DNA of 64,000 nucleotides from assembly GCA_965199765.1 (NCBI GenBank), contig CBDATC010000002.1, positions 496,001 through 560,000 of the forward strand, read 5' to 3'. The translations under genes were made by a program, and so were the position numbers. Position 1 is the stretch's first letter. Each line of letters opens with the position of its first letter. Shown here piece by piece: positions 45,545 through 54,822 of this stretch. This stretch comes from JAPOXR01 sp965199765 (GTDB lineage: Bacteria; Pseudomonadota; Alphaproteobacteria; Rhodobacterales; Rhodobacteraceae). The notes under the pieces are model-generated. The model was not told the origin of the DNA, ran no database searches, and worked only from the letters and a program-made list of their open reading frames with translations.

Positions 45545-46369
45545 ATGTCAGCGGCATTGATGGCAGGAAAGCGCGGCTTGATTATGGGAGTCGCAAACGA
45601 AAAGTCGATCGCTTGGGGCATTGCTCAGGCCTGTGCGACTCACGGAGCTGAACTTGCTTTTTCGTATCAAGGCGAACCTTTTCGTAAACGTGTTCAGCCG
45701 CTCGCTGAATCAATCGGCAGTTCAATTGTCCTTGAATGCGATGTCAGCAGCCCTTCGAGCATGGACGCGTTGTTTGCTGAACTGCAATCGAGATGGGGAA
45801 ATCTGGATTTTGTGGTGCACGCAATCGGTTTTTCCGACAAAAACGAACTGCGCGGCCGGTACGTCGACACCTCCCCGGAGAATTTTCGCCTCTCGCTTGA
45901 TATCTCGGCCTATTCATTCACTGCGGTTGCGCAGCGAGCTGAAAAAATAATGGCCAATGGCGGGTCACTGCTGACCCTCACCTATTACGGATCAGAAAAG
46001 GTCATGCCCCACTACAATGTCATGGGCATCGCCAAGGCCGCGTTGGAGACTTCGGTCCGATATTTGGCTGCCGATCTTGGACCGCAGAAAATTCGAGTCA
46101 ATGCGATCTCGGCAGGAACAATCAAAACTCTTGCGTCATCCGGAATCGGAGATTTCCGCTATATTTTGAAGTGGAACGAACTGAATTCGCCATTGCGCCG
46201 AAATGTATCCCAAAGCGAAGTCGGCAACAGCGCATTGTATCTGCTTTCAGAATTGAGCTCAGGTGTTACGGGTGAGATTCTTCATGTCGATTCTGGTTAT
46301 CATGTGGTAGGAATGAAACGCGCCGATGCTCCCGATATCGACGTTGTAACCGGACGAAAGACACCATGA
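45545..46369 (+). CDS. fabI: Enoyl-[acyl-carrier-protein] reductase (NADH)
   Basis: Last reductive step of fatty-acid elongation; 274 residues, an atypical SDR. The NAD-binding segment is GKRGLIMGVANEKSIAWGIA, the catalytic Tyr and Lys lie in MPHYNVMGIAKAALE, and INAISAGTIKTLASSGIGDF is the substrate-loop region. An ATGA overlap couples it to the phosphoribosyltransferase gene downstream. Confidence 0.96.
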   Translation: MSAALMAGKRGLIMGVANEKSIAWGIAQACATHGAELAFSYQGEPFRKRVQPLAESIGSSIVLECDVSSPSSMDALFAELQSRWGNLDFVVHAIGFSDKNELRGRYVDTSPENFRLSLDISAYSFTAVAQRAEKIMANGGSLLTLTYYGSEKVMPHYNVMGIAKAALETSVRYLAADLGPQKIRVNAISAGTIKTLASSGIGDFRYILKWNELNSPLRRNVSQSEVGNSALYLLSELSSGVTGEILHVDSGYHVVGMKRADAPDIDVVTGRKTP

Positions 46370-46863
46370 TTCAGCCTCTGCCACATGAAAAAGGCTTCAC
46401 GGTCAGTTGGGATCAATTCCACCGCGATGCGCGGGCTCTGGCCTGGCGCCTTGAAAGCGCTCAAACTCCAGACAAACAATGGAAGAAAATCATTGCAATC
46501 ACACGCGGCGGTTTGGTGCCGGCCATGATTGTCGCAAGGGAACTTGATCTCCGGATCGTCGATTCCATTTCAATCCATTCATATGACAACCAAGAACAAT
46601 CCGAACCACGAATCATTAAGCGCGCGCAGCTCGGTGACTCGTCCGATACACTGATTATCGACGATCTGGTGGATAGCGGCCGCACTTTGGCTCTGGTGCG
46701 CGAATCCTACCGGCAAGCGCATTATGGAACAGTCTACGCCAAGCCTAAGGGACGACCGTTCGTCGACACCTATATCACTGAAGTGAGTCAAGACACGTGG
46801 ATCTATTTCCCTTGGGATACCGCGCTGCAATATGTTGGTCCGTACAAGGAACAGCCAATTTGA
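46366..46863 (+). CDS. gpt: Xanthine/guanine phosphoribosyltransferase
   Basis: Purine salvage enzyme, 165 residues, converting xanthine or guanine plus PRPP to XMP or GMP. The PRPP-binding motif is TLIIDDLVDSGRTLALV, and the N-terminal part has KIIAITRGGLVPAMIVAREL. Near the end WIYFPWDTALQYVGPY is the typical Gpt C-terminal segment. It is coupled to fabI by an overlapping start, and purB follows 87 bases later. Confidence 0.94.
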   Translation: MIQPLPHEKGFTVSWDQFHRDARALAWRLESAQTPDKQWKKIIAITRGGLVPAMIVARELDLRIVDSISIHSYDNQEQSEPRIIKRAQLGDSSDTLIIDDLVDSGRTLALVRESYRQAHYGTVYAKPKGRPFVDTYITEVSQDTWIYFPWDTALQYVGPYKEQPI

Positions 46864-46950
46864 TTGCAGCGGGTCCGGCACCCGCCGGTCCACATTTCAA
46901 GCAGCTTAGCTATCCATAACGCGAATGACATTGTTCAGCCGTCCAATGAA

Positions 46951-48255
46951 ATGATTGCACGCTACTCTCGCCCGGAAATGGCAGCTGTCTGGGCTGAAGA
47001 AAATCGATTCGGCACCATGCTGCGGATTGAACAACTCGCGTGCGCGGCGATGGCTGAACTCGGCATAATTCCGTTGGAATGCGCGGAAGCGATCGCAAGG
47101 CTGAAACCGCAGGATGTATCGCCTGGCGAAATCGCAGAAATTGAGTTGAAGACACGCCACGAAACCGTGGCTTTTCTCGAATGCGTCGAACGACAAATCG
47201 GGGCAGAAAAAGCTCGGTTTCTACATTGGGGAATGACATCCTCTGACGTGCTGGACACCTGCTTCAGTCTGCAGCTTAAATCCGCCTCGGACATCTTGCT
47301 TTCGGAATTGAACCAATTGAGCTCCGCCTTGAAAGAGCGGGCTTTCGAATACAAGCATACGCTTTGTGTTGGCCGAACCCATGGAATTCATGCCCAACCC
47401 ATCACGTTCGGCCTCAAACTGGCGTCAGCTTATGCAGAGGTTCGCCGCGGCCATCACCGATTGAGCCGTGCCAAAGAAGAGATTTCAGTTGGTATGGTTT
47501 CTGGCCCGGTGGGAACTTATTCCGGACTCGGCCCTGCTGTCGAACAAGCCGTCTGCGCCGAACTCGGCTTGCGCAGCGAAACCGTCTCCACGCAGATTGT
47601 TCCGCGGGACCGACACGCGTATTTTTTCTCTGTGCTTGCCGGCATAGCGTCCACAATTGAAAGAATCGCAACAGAGCTGCGACATCTGCAGAGAACCGAG
47701 GTCGGTGAAGTGGAAGAGCTGTTCGGCAAACAGCAGACAGGATCCTCGGCCATGCCTCATAAGAGAAATCCGATATTGTCGGAAAATGTCTGTGGTTTGG
47801 CTCGTCTAGTGCGATCTGCTGCGATGCCGGCATTCGAGAACGTCGCTCTTTGGCATGAAAGGGACATGTCGCATTCTTCGGTCGAGCGAATAATCGCGCC
47901 GAACACGACTCAGCTCCTGGATTTTGCACTCAATAGAATGACTGGAATCATTCGCTGCATGCGCGTTAGTTCTGAAAGGATGGCTGACAACGCCCAAATG
48001 ACTGCCGGCGCCTGCTTGTCACATCGCGTTTTGTCGGATTTAGTTGCACAAGGGGCGGTGCGCAGTGAAGCCCATAGTCTTGTTAGAACTATCACCGAGC
48101 GCGCCATTGAAGAAAAAATTACATTCCAAGACGCGTTGAGTTCCGACATTACAATTGCAAAATTCCTCTCTCGGGAACATCTTCAACGGATTTTTGACCA
48201 AAAGCATTCTCTGACTCACGTCGACACGATATTCGAACGCGTGTTCAGCACTTAG
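46951..48255 (+). CDS. purB: Adenylosuccinate lyase
   Basis: Acts twice in purine synthesis, releasing fumarate from SAICAR and from adenylosuccinate; 434 residues. I take the ATG at 46951 (MIARYSRPEMAAVW), the family's usual start; in-frame codons back to 46864 give unrelated residues. The fumarase-superfamily signature is intact (GSSAMPHKRNPILSENV), as are HWGMTSSDVLDTC and VGRTHGIHAQP. It is next to gpt and near purC. Confidence 0.96.
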   Translation: MIARYSRPEMAAVWAEENRFGTMLRIEQLACAAMAELGIIPLECAEAIARLKPQDVSPGEIAEIELKTRHETVAFLECVERQIGAEKARFLHWGMTSSDVLDTCFSLQLKSASDILLSELNQLSSALKERAFEYKHTLCVGRTHGIHAQPITFGLKLASAYAEVRRGHHRLSRAKEEISVGMVSGPVGTYSGLGPAVEQAVCAELGLRSETVSTQIVPRDRHAYFFSVLAGIASTIERIATELRHLQRTEVGEVEELFGKQQTGSSAMPHKRNPILSENVCGLARLVRSAAMPAFENVALWHERDMSHSSVERIIAPNTTQLLDFALNRMTGIIRCMRVSSERMADNAQMTAGACLSHRVLSDLVAQGAVRSEAHSLVRTITERAIEEKITFQDALSSDITIAKFLSREHLQRIFDQKHSLTHVDTIFERVFST

Positions 48256-48725
48256 CGCTGCGCTGGGTTATGCGTTTCAATCAGAAAACATATCAGGATT
48301 GGCACAGCTGATTCGAGAAATCAGAATTCAACCGACTTCGCCGGCATCAGAACACTGTTCACGCCATGCTTATACCAGTGATCGATCCCGTCCTCGCTGT
48401 AGCTTTATCTTCGGAATCCGAAGCTTAGATTTTGTGTGCTGCATTCTCAGATTGAAGCGGCTCGGGTCCACCGCTCATGGTTCTCTTTGCTGAAAGAAAT
48501 CAATTTCACGCCAGAACTCGCTCTCCAAATTCATGAACACTCTGCCGTGCCGTGAACAATGCCCTATCAAATTGGAATATGAATTTTGGTCGAACAGCGC
48601 CGCATCGGCGTTGGTAAACCTAAAGCAAAATATCGTCTGTAGGTCAGCGAATCGCCCTGAATTCAGCCGTTTTCACTGCGTCTCAGACAACCTGCACTCG
48701 TGTTGTCGCCAGGCACTTAAAATTT
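48256..48725. other. 470-base region after purB without a recognised gene
   Basis: Between purB and the convergent DUF1476 gene. I see no conserved coding sequence, no RNA gene and no clear terminator. Confidence 0.5.
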
Positions 48726-49040
48726 TCAGCTTTCCGCCAGAATCTGCTGCTTGGCTTGGTCCAGCGAAATTTCCATCTGCTCGCGAATCTCCTCGTCTCC
48801 GGCGATCCCGCTGAGATCGGCCGCTATCTTTCGAAAGACATCTTCCCGTCCGGCTTCTTCAAAATCAGCTCTGATCACTGACGTGACGTATTTCGCTGAT
48901 TCCTCTCCCTGCAATTTCAGCTTCTCCGCTGCCCAGGCCCCAAGCATTCGATTAGCCCGCGCATCAATCTTGAATCGCAGTGCCTCGTCATGCGCAAACC
49001 TTTTTTCAAATGCATCCCTGCGATCATCGAATTGTGACAT
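48726..49040 (-). CDS. DUF1476 protein, probable zeta inhibitor of the F1-ATPase
   Basis: 104 residues, starting at MSQFDDRRDAFEKRFAHDEA, one codon after another Met. All-helical and charged: DARANRMLGAWAAEKL and YVTSVIRADFEEAGREDVF match DUF1476. In Paracoccus the family member (zeta subunit) binds F1-ATPase and blocks reverse rotation. The family is essentially alphaproteobacterial and often lies near purB and purC, as here. Confidence 0.9.
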   Translation of the reverse strand: MSQFDDRRDAFEKRFAHDEALRFKIDARANRMLGAWAAEKLKLQGEESAKYVTSVIRADFEEAGREDVFRKIAADLSGIAGDEEIREQMEISLDQAKQQILAES

Positions 49041-49043
49041 CAA

Positions 49044-50420
49044 GAGTGTCTCCGTATGACTTCAATAAAGGCTTATATGGGAGTCTAACAGAAATTTCGC
49101 AACCTGCGCCCCCAAGATTCCAAATCATGCTTCTGATCCTCTATTCCCTACGGGCGCAAATCCTCTGTATCGAACGGAAATTTAGCGCTTCAAAGAATTT
49201 GACGAAAAGATTTGTCATTCACAGTTGAGCAAAAACTTATTGCAGCGTCTCTGAAGCAAGTTGGCAAATCCTGAACAACCTCTTTTGCCTCATTGCGCTG
49301 GACTGTGCGAACAACCCAAAAACAATGATATCTTTCGCACCATTGTGATTGTAGGCTATTTTGTTCTGCAATTCAAATCCGCTCTTCGTCGTGCTTAATT
49401 GTTAGATATTTTTATTATAGTGTTGATTTATATTATTTATTTTTTTGGTGAGTCTTCAACAAAATACCTGCAATCCTAAAGCAAACGGCGGAAATTCCAT
49501 TGTGCGTCGAACAACGATTTTGGATAAGGCAGTGATTGGAAACAAATAATTTTCGACCCGGGCAAAACTTCGGTCTTCGCTCTAAGCCTCGCGCATTGGT
49601 AGCGGATGCCTTCCGAAGTCAGAATCCAACGATCATGAATTGCCCCTTCCACCGGTTGGCGCGGAAGCGAAATGCGGCGCTTGAGTGCGGAAGAGGAGTG
49701 GTTCCTGTGATCACCTTGACCACAATAGTCAGCTTACAATTGGTTGCTCTATCCCCTTTGGTTTTAACCCGACCTGGATAAGATGCTCGAACCAGTTTTG
49801 GATTTTCACGAGGCCAGCCGCAGAAGCGATCGAATTGAGCATTCGCTGTAATCGATGCGAAAAAAAGTCAACGAACGTTCATGCCGTCAGCCGGACCGGA
49901 GCTCCAAAAGCCGGCATCGTCGAGGAATTTTGCAAGAGGCTCAGATATCTCAAGTATCAGAAATTGCCTGAGAAAACCGTATAACGCCAAGTAATTCACC
50001 TGTGCTTTCGGTCTGATGAAGACCAGCAAAGGCGACGCCCGGCGCTGGTTCAATCTAGCAGCGTAACGGATTCCGCCAAAGCGGAACCATAGTCCGCAAA
50101 GCCGCGACGACCCGACCCAATCAAGACTGCTCGAGACTCTGACTGAGGGAGGTAGGAAAGCGTTGGGGAAGTTGATCAAACCTCTCAAACAAAAAAACAG
50201 AAGAAATCGTCCAGCCATATACTATCGGTTCGACAAAATTTTGACTTAGTTTGTCAAACGGACAGAAGAACCGATCCAACCCGTAACGCCTTCATATCCT
50301 TCAACCGCAATTCAAGGGGTGGCGCTGATCCAGCATCGGATTTCTTGCCAGATTCCGCGATTTCGGCTAATTCCTGCGGCTGTTCAGTCGTTGATTTGGT
50401 CCGGATTTAAAACAACACAA
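49044..50420. other. 1.4-kb region between DUF1476 and purC with no recognised gene
   Basis: The largest empty stretch of the window. A very AT-rich part lies at about 49390-49450 (TTTTATTATAGTGTTGATTT). The several short open frames here share no motifs with known families. In related genomes purC lies close to the DUF1476 gene, so this may be the site of lost genes or an insertion that has decayed. Confidence 0.5.
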
Positions 50421-51182
50421 ATGCCGCGCAGAAGATTAATCCACCAAGGTGAAACCAAATCGCTTTACGAAGGCGATCTTGGAGATACCTATGTTCTACA
50501 CTTTCGGGACGACCCTACTTCCGACCAAGCCAACTGCCACGCCCCCCTAGAAGGCAAAGGCGTTCTCAACAACCGTATCTCTGAATGTATGATGTCACGG
50601 TTGGGTAAATTCGGAATCGCTACTCACTTTATGCAGGCCTTGAATATGCGCGAGCAACTGATACGCTCCGCCGATGTTCTGCCGTTCAAGATTCGAATCA
50701 GTAACTTTGCCTGCGAAAAAATGCGAAAGCGTCTTGGTCTTGGCAACAATGAGATTCTGCCGCGCCCACTGATTGAATTTTATCTGAAGGATGAGTCGCT
50801 TGATTTCCCGCTTATTACTGAGGACCAGCTCACAGCTTTCGGCTGGGCATCGCACCGTGACCTTGATGAGATTCTGCCGCTAGCTGCCAGAACGAATGAT
50901 TTTCTTGCCGGTATGCTGTCCGCAATCGGTTTCACACTTGCCGAATTAACGCTTGAAGTGGGACGGATCTGGGAAGATGACCTTTGCAAGATGGTTGTGA
51001 TCGATGAACTCAGTCCAGACGTCTTCGAGCTTTGGGACGACAAAAGTCAAGCGCGCTTTCGCTTTGGGTCCCCAATCAATGATGAGGCCAAACACAACAA
51101 AGTTCAGACCGAACTCGCAAAACGGTTGGGTATACTGACTGAAATCAGCCGTCCGCTATTGAAACCGCGATTGACAAACTAA
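50421..51182 (+). CDS. purC: SAICAR synthase
   Basis: Phosphoribosylaminoimidazole-succinocarboxamide synthase, 253 residues from the ATG at 50421 (MPRRRLIHQGETKSLYEG). ATP-grasp-like core: GKGVLNNRISECMM, RSADVLPFKIRISNFACEKM, LPRPLIEFYLKD and LELGRIWEDD-like LEVGRIWEDDLCKMVV with DELSPDVFELWD. The C-terminal segment after FELWDDKSQ (RFRFGSPINDEAKHNKVQ) departs from the usual DKDRFRRD-type sequence, so its ATP-binding end may be altered. The frame is open back to 50319 but without homology. Confidence 0.92.
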   Translation: MPRRRLIHQGETKSLYEGDLGDTYVLHFRDDPTSDQANCHAPLEGKGVLNNRISECMMSRLGKFGIATHFMQALNMREQLIRSADVLPFKIRISNFACEKMRKRLGLGNNEILPRPLIEFYLKDESLDFPLITEDQLTAFGWASHRDLDEILPLAARTNDFLAGMLSAIGFTLAELTLEVGRIWEDDLCKMVVIDELSPDVFELWDDKSQARFRFGSPINDEAKHNKVQTELAKRLGILTEISRPLLKPRLTN

Positions 51183-51236
51183 GGCCCGCCGGCGCCTTGC
51201 CTCCGGCCTGAAGCCCAGCAAAGTATTTTTGCGCAC

Positions 51237-51920
51237 CTATTTGGCATGAGGCAACCTTAAACCAGACAATTCGGTTGCCAGATCGCCATAACCGGTGTGC
51301 CTGCGAATATATTCCAAACCGAGACGGGCCGCGCTGTCTCTGGCTTTGTTGTCGAGCTCTGCATCATCCGATTGAGCCAAATAAATCAATCGGTCGTAAT
51401 TTCCGAAATACATATCCCTGAGTTCCGGATGCCGGTCGAGACCCAAGGGCTTCCATACAAATGAGTCAAACTGCCGCACCAAAAAATCAGTAAGATAAAA
51501 CGCGGTGGTTTCGTCCTCCGCGCGGCTGGAAAATCTATCAACGCCGTCAAAAAATGCATAGCAATGCGGTCCTCTCACGATCCGCACGCCAAGTTCGTCG
51601 CACTTAGCCCGCAGCAAGCCGCCTGTTCCGCAATCCGCATAAACAACAAAGATCTCCGCATAATCGGGTCGATGCTTAAGCACGGCGTCTTCCACAGCCT
51701 GTGGAATGCGTTCCGGGTAAAGATGGAGCTGTGCCGGCAGACACGTCAAAGACAGATGATTCCAGCCATTGGCATCGATCAACTCAAGAATTTCCTTCGC
51801 GAGCGCACCGCAGGCAATCAACAAAATCTTCTGCTTCTGGGCAGCCGCGTCCTGTCTCGACTTTTCACCTGGGATCAAGTTTTGAACCGGTTGTCCTTTC
51901 TTAACCAGCCGCAAGCACAT
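51237..51920 (-). CDS. DUF1638 protein of the corrinoid methyltransferase cluster
   Basis: 227 residues. The N-terminal 30 residues are hydrophilic; the conserved part starts at ILLIACGALAKEILELI. Conserved features: VVYADCGTGG and GPHCYAFFDG, with Cys and His that might bind a metal or corrinoid. DUF1638 genes travel with MtbC/MttB-type methyltransferase genes in alphaproteobacteria and methanogens; the biochemical role is unknown. The start at 51920 lies within the end of the corrinoid-protein gene (20-base overlap); a TTG about 13 codons later is also possible. Confidence 0.88.
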   Translation of the reverse strand: MCLRLVKKGQPVQNLIPGEKSRQDAAAQKQKILLIACGALAKEILELIDANGWNHLSLTCLPAQLHLYPERIPQAVEDAVLKHRPDYAEIFVVYADCGTGGLLRAKCDELGVRIVRGPHCYAFFDGVDRFSSRAEDETTAFYLTDFLVRQFDSFVWKPLGLDRHPELRDMYFGNYDRLIYLAQSDDAELDNKARDSAARLGLEYIRRHTGYGDLATELSGLRLPHAK

Positions 51921-52608
51921 TATGTTTGCGCGCCATGAAGTCTTTGGCGGTTTCGACAGCTACGGCCGCATCACGGCAATAAGCGTCCGCGCCAATGGCC
52001 TTGCTGAATTCCTCATTCAGCGGCGCACCGCCGACCAAAACCACGTAATCGTCCCGCCACCCGAGTTCGACTAAACGATCAATCACAACTTTCATGTAAG
52101 GCATTGTGGTGGTCAGCAGGGCCGACATGCCTAATATATCGGGTTTTTCTGATTCCAAGGCGCCAATATAATTCTCGACAGGATTGTTGATGCCGAGATC
52201 GACAACTTCAAATCCCGCGCCTTCCATCATCATGGAAACAAGATTCTTTCCAATGTCGTGGATGTCGCCTTTGACGGTTCCGATCACCATCTTGCCCATA
52301 CGCGGAGCGCCGGTTTCCGCCAGCAGCGGCTTCAGAATGAACATCCCGGCCTTCATTGCGTTTGCAGCAAGCAACACCTCGGGCACGAACAATATGCCAT
52401 CGCGGAAATCGATACCGACAATTCGCATACCTTCCACCAAGGCTACCGTAAGGACTTTGTAGGGCTGCCAGCCTCGATCCAGAAGGATGTGAACCCCTTC
52501 TTCAATTTCTTCTTTCAGCCCGTCATACAAGTCATCGTGCATCTGCAGCACAAGCTCATCATCGGGTAATTCAGACAATACAATGTCGTCTTCGGGTTCA
52601 TCTGTCAT
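51901..52608 (-). CDS. Corrinoid protein (MtbC/MtmC type)
   Basis: 235 residues. A helical cap domain (about 20-110, with ILLDRGWQPYKVLTVALVEG and FVPEVLLAANAMKAGMFILK) precedes a Rossmann B12-binding domain with GDIHDIGKNLVSMMMEGAGF, where the DxHxxG His is the lower cobalt ligand, and GGAPLNEEFSKAIGADAYC. It would carry the methyl group between an MttB-type enzyme and an acceptor methyltransferase. It sits between the homocysteine methyltransferase and DUF1638 genes. Its probable donor enzyme (17.8 kb) is 32 kb away. Confidence 0.93.
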   Translation of the reverse strand: MTDEPEDDIVLSELPDDELVLQMHDDLYDGLKEEIEEGVHILLDRGWQPYKVLTVALVEGMRIVGIDFRDGILFVPEVLLAANAMKAGMFILKPLLAETGAPRMGKMVIGTVKGDIHDIGKNLVSMMMEGAGFEVVDLGINNPVENYIGALESEKPDILGMSALLTTTMPYMKVVIDRLVELGWRDDYVVLVGGAPLNEEFSKAIGADAYCRDAAVAVETAKDFMARKHNVLAAG

Positions 52609-52696
52609 GGTCTTTCCACCCTGTTCGCGCGAAAACTATTTCTGAAATTCCGCTTGATTCGGTTTCAAACGCATCAATAGACGAAATCCCTTCCTG

Positions 52697-53758
52697 TCAA
52701 GAACCAGATTGAGAGCCGGTGCGCGAACGGCCTCTTCGATTTCGTTTTTTTCCCGACGATGAACGGTGGGACGGCGGACCGATGCGGCTGACAATTTCTT
52801 CCATAGTGGGTGAATTCCCCTTGGAGGTTGTCTCAAGCCTTTCACGCATAAAACGGAGATGCTCCGCCGTCGTTCCACAGCACCCACCGATTATCGAAGC
52901 CCCGGCGTCCCTTGCCAGTTCGGCATAGTCCGCCATCTGCTGCGGTGTGCCATCATAGTGGAATTCATCCGACACAAATTTTGGAATGCCCGCATTTCCC
53001 TTTGCTACAATATGACAACCAGTCCCCACCGCTGACAGTTCCAAAATGGTACGCACAAGATCGGCTGGTCCGATCCCACAGTTGGCGCCGATGCCAAACG
53101 GCTTACCGGGCGCCGACGGAATGTAGACGGCCAGGTCCGACGCTGAAATCCCCATCATCGTTAATCCTGAACTGTCGAAACTCATACATCCGCACCAAGG
53201 CATATCTTCCATGACAGCCGCCGCCGCCGCCGCCGAAAGCTCGCGAATATCCGACATCGTTTCGATCCAGATGATGTCTGCTCCTCCGGCCTTTAAACCA
53301 ACAATCTGTTCTTGAAACAGACTTCGAGCGCTGTCATGAGTAAGCGGGCCAAATGGTTCCATGAGTTCACCCGTCGGTCCGACAGAGCCTCCGACAAAAA
53401 CGGTCCCGGATGCCGCATCCGCTGCATTGCGTGCAATCTCTGCGGAAATCCGTGCCAGTCCACAGCACCTTTTTTCAATGCTATGGAGTTTCAGCCGTGC
53501 CGGATTGCAGCCAAAGCTGTTAGTCAAAACTAATTCCGCACCTGCTTGGATTGCATCTCGGGCGAGCGCTTCAATGACCTTTGGCTGGGTTTCATTCCAC
53601 AATTCCGGTGCTTCACCCGCCTCCAGACCGGCTGAGAATAGATTTGTGCCCATCGCTCCATCAGCCAGCAGCCAACCCCGCTGTGAAATCACCGCGTCTA
53701 TCCTGCTCAGCGGGTCAGACACATCATCCGCCAAGCCTGTGTCAGTTAGATCAGCCAT
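52697..53758 (-). CDS. Homocysteine S-methyltransferase-domain protein (betaine/methylamine-linked)
   Basis: 353 residues. A TIM-barrel homocysteine methyltransferase with the three zinc cysteines: one in GIGANCGIGPADLV and a pair in GGCCGTTAEHLRF. The start RGWLLADGAMGTNLFSAGLE and VLTNSFGCNPARLKLH are typical. The last 30 residues are basic and low in complexity (GKKRNRRGRSRTG), as in Rhodobacter-type homologues. It is probably the acceptor step, making methionine from the methyl group carried by the corrinoid protein. sufE lies 3 bases upstream and mtbC-like 88 bases downstream. Confidence 0.9.
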   Translation of the reverse strand: MADLTDTGLADDVSDPLSRIDAVISQRGWLLADGAMGTNLFSAGLEAGEAPELWNETQPKVIEALARDAIQAGAELVLTNSFGCNPARLKLHSIEKRCCGLARISAEIARNAADAASGTVFVGGSVGPTGELMEPFGPLTHDSARSLFQEQIVGLKAGGADIIWIETMSDIRELSAAAAAAVMEDMPWCGCMSFDSSGLTMMGISASDLAVYIPSAPGKPFGIGANCGIGPADLVRTILELSAVGTGCHIVAKGNAGIPKFVSDEFHYDGTPQQMADYAELARDAGASIIGGCCGTTAEHLRFMRERLETTSKGNSPTMEEIVSRIGPPSHRSSSGKKRNRRGRSRTGSQSGS

Positions 53759-53761
53759 TCC

Positions 53762-54202
53762 TCAGGCTCCAGAATTACCTTCGTCCAAGATGCCGACAAT
53801 TGTCTGAATGCGCTTTACCATCGCAGTCAAACCATTTGAACGCTGAGCCGTTAAGTGCCCGCGCAAACCCAGTCGGCGGAGTTCCGCCTCGGCATTAACG
53901 CATGCGACCTCGTTCAAAGGCAATCCAGCATACAGTGATCGCAGCACCGCAATAAGGCCGCGTACGATCAAAGCATCACTGTCGCCTTGGAAATAGAAGA
54001 TCTTTGAACCAGACTTCTGCTTGATTTCCGGCACAATCCAAACTTGGCTGGCACAGCCCTCAACCTTGGTAGCCGCTGTTCGCAATTCATCGGGTAGCGG
54101 TGGCATCTCTTTCGCCAGATCTAGAATATAACGATACCGCTCCTGCCAATCGTCCAGGTAGGTGAAATCCTCTGCGATTGCCTCAAAGGCGTCTGATGCC
54201 AT
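53762..54202 (-). CDS. sufE: SufE, sulfur acceptor for iron-sulfur cluster assembly
   Basis: 146 residues. I take the ATG at 54202 because a GGAGG ribosome site (54211-54215) is 8 bases upstream; a TTG at 54217 would overlap that site. SufE takes sulfane from the cysteine desulfurase SufS; its active Cys is in VEGCASQVWIVPE. YLDDWQERYRYILDLAKEMP and LTAQRSNGLTAMVKRIQ are typical. No other suf gene is adjacent; its place in front of the methyltransferase genes may be chance. Confidence 0.93.
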   Translation of the reverse strand: MASDAFEAIAEDFTYLDDWQERYRYILDLAKEMPPLPDELRTAATKVEGCASQVWIVPEIKQKSGSKIFYFQGDSDALIVRGLIAVLRSLYAGLPLNEVACVNAEAELRRLGLRGHLTAQRSNGLTAMVKRIQTIVGILDEGNSGA

Positions 54203-54357
54203 TTCGCTGGCCTCCAACGGCTGTTCGATAGTGTTCGCCTGTTACGTGTGTTGCAATAAACAAAGACGCGGTGCCTCTCTGATTTTTTAGTTCCAACGGT
54301 GTCGGATACCTGTATATAGGGTTTGATGAGTAATTGGTGAGAATAAGGACAAAGCGA

Positions 54358-54822
54358 ATGTATCGTTCTCTTGCACTGTGCGCCCTTTTTGCAGTTACGG
54401 CTTGTTCGGGTGTGAATATGGACGCCGTTAATCCCATGAATTGGTTTGATCGCGGATCTTCGGAACAAACCGCAGCGCCAGAGCCCTTAGAGGTCGTTGA
54501 TGCCCGTGAATTTGTCCCGCAAGTCATTGAAGCATCACCACAACCAATTTCGAATGGAATAATTCTGTTGGCAAAAGGCGTTACGCCGACTTCAGGATAC
54601 TGGGATCCCGCATTGGTGCCGACCAATAACGAACAACCGGTGGACGGCATTCTGACTTACGAATTCCGAGTTGCCAGTCCTGCATTGGCGGATGGGGAAA
54701 CGACAGCTGAATCCACTGAACTTCAGGCTGCCCGCACGATCACAGGCGACAAACTCGAGGGCGTTTCTACGATTCGTGTGGTTTCAGCTACGAATTACAT
54801 GGAAGTTCCCCTTACACTCTGA
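54358..54822 (+). CDS. Predicted small lipoprotein
   Basis: 154 residues from the ATG at 54358, with a ribosome site (AAGGAC). A signal of about 17 residues ends in a lipobox-like AVTAC, so the Cys would be acylated; MDAVNPMNWFDRGS follows. The rest is a compact domain (GILTYEFRVASPALADGETT and EGVSTIRVVSATNYMEVPL). It resembles short envelope lipoproteins of alphaproteobacteria, but I do not recognise a named family. It is convergent with rnd, with an 11-base overlap. Confidence 0.75.
   Translation: MYRSLALCALFAVTACSGVNMDAVNPMNWFDRGSSEQTAAPEPLEVVDAREFVPQVIEASPQPISNGIILLAKGVTPTSGYWDPALVPTNNEQPVDGILTYEFRVASPALADGETTAESTELQAARTITGDKLEGVSTIRVVSATNYMEVPLTL

Noticed and set aside
49868..50218. 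Minus-strand 116-codon frame in the gap before purC
   Set aside because: Hydrophobic start but no family motif, no ribosome site that I could trust and no supporting neighbour; left as unassigned gap sequence.
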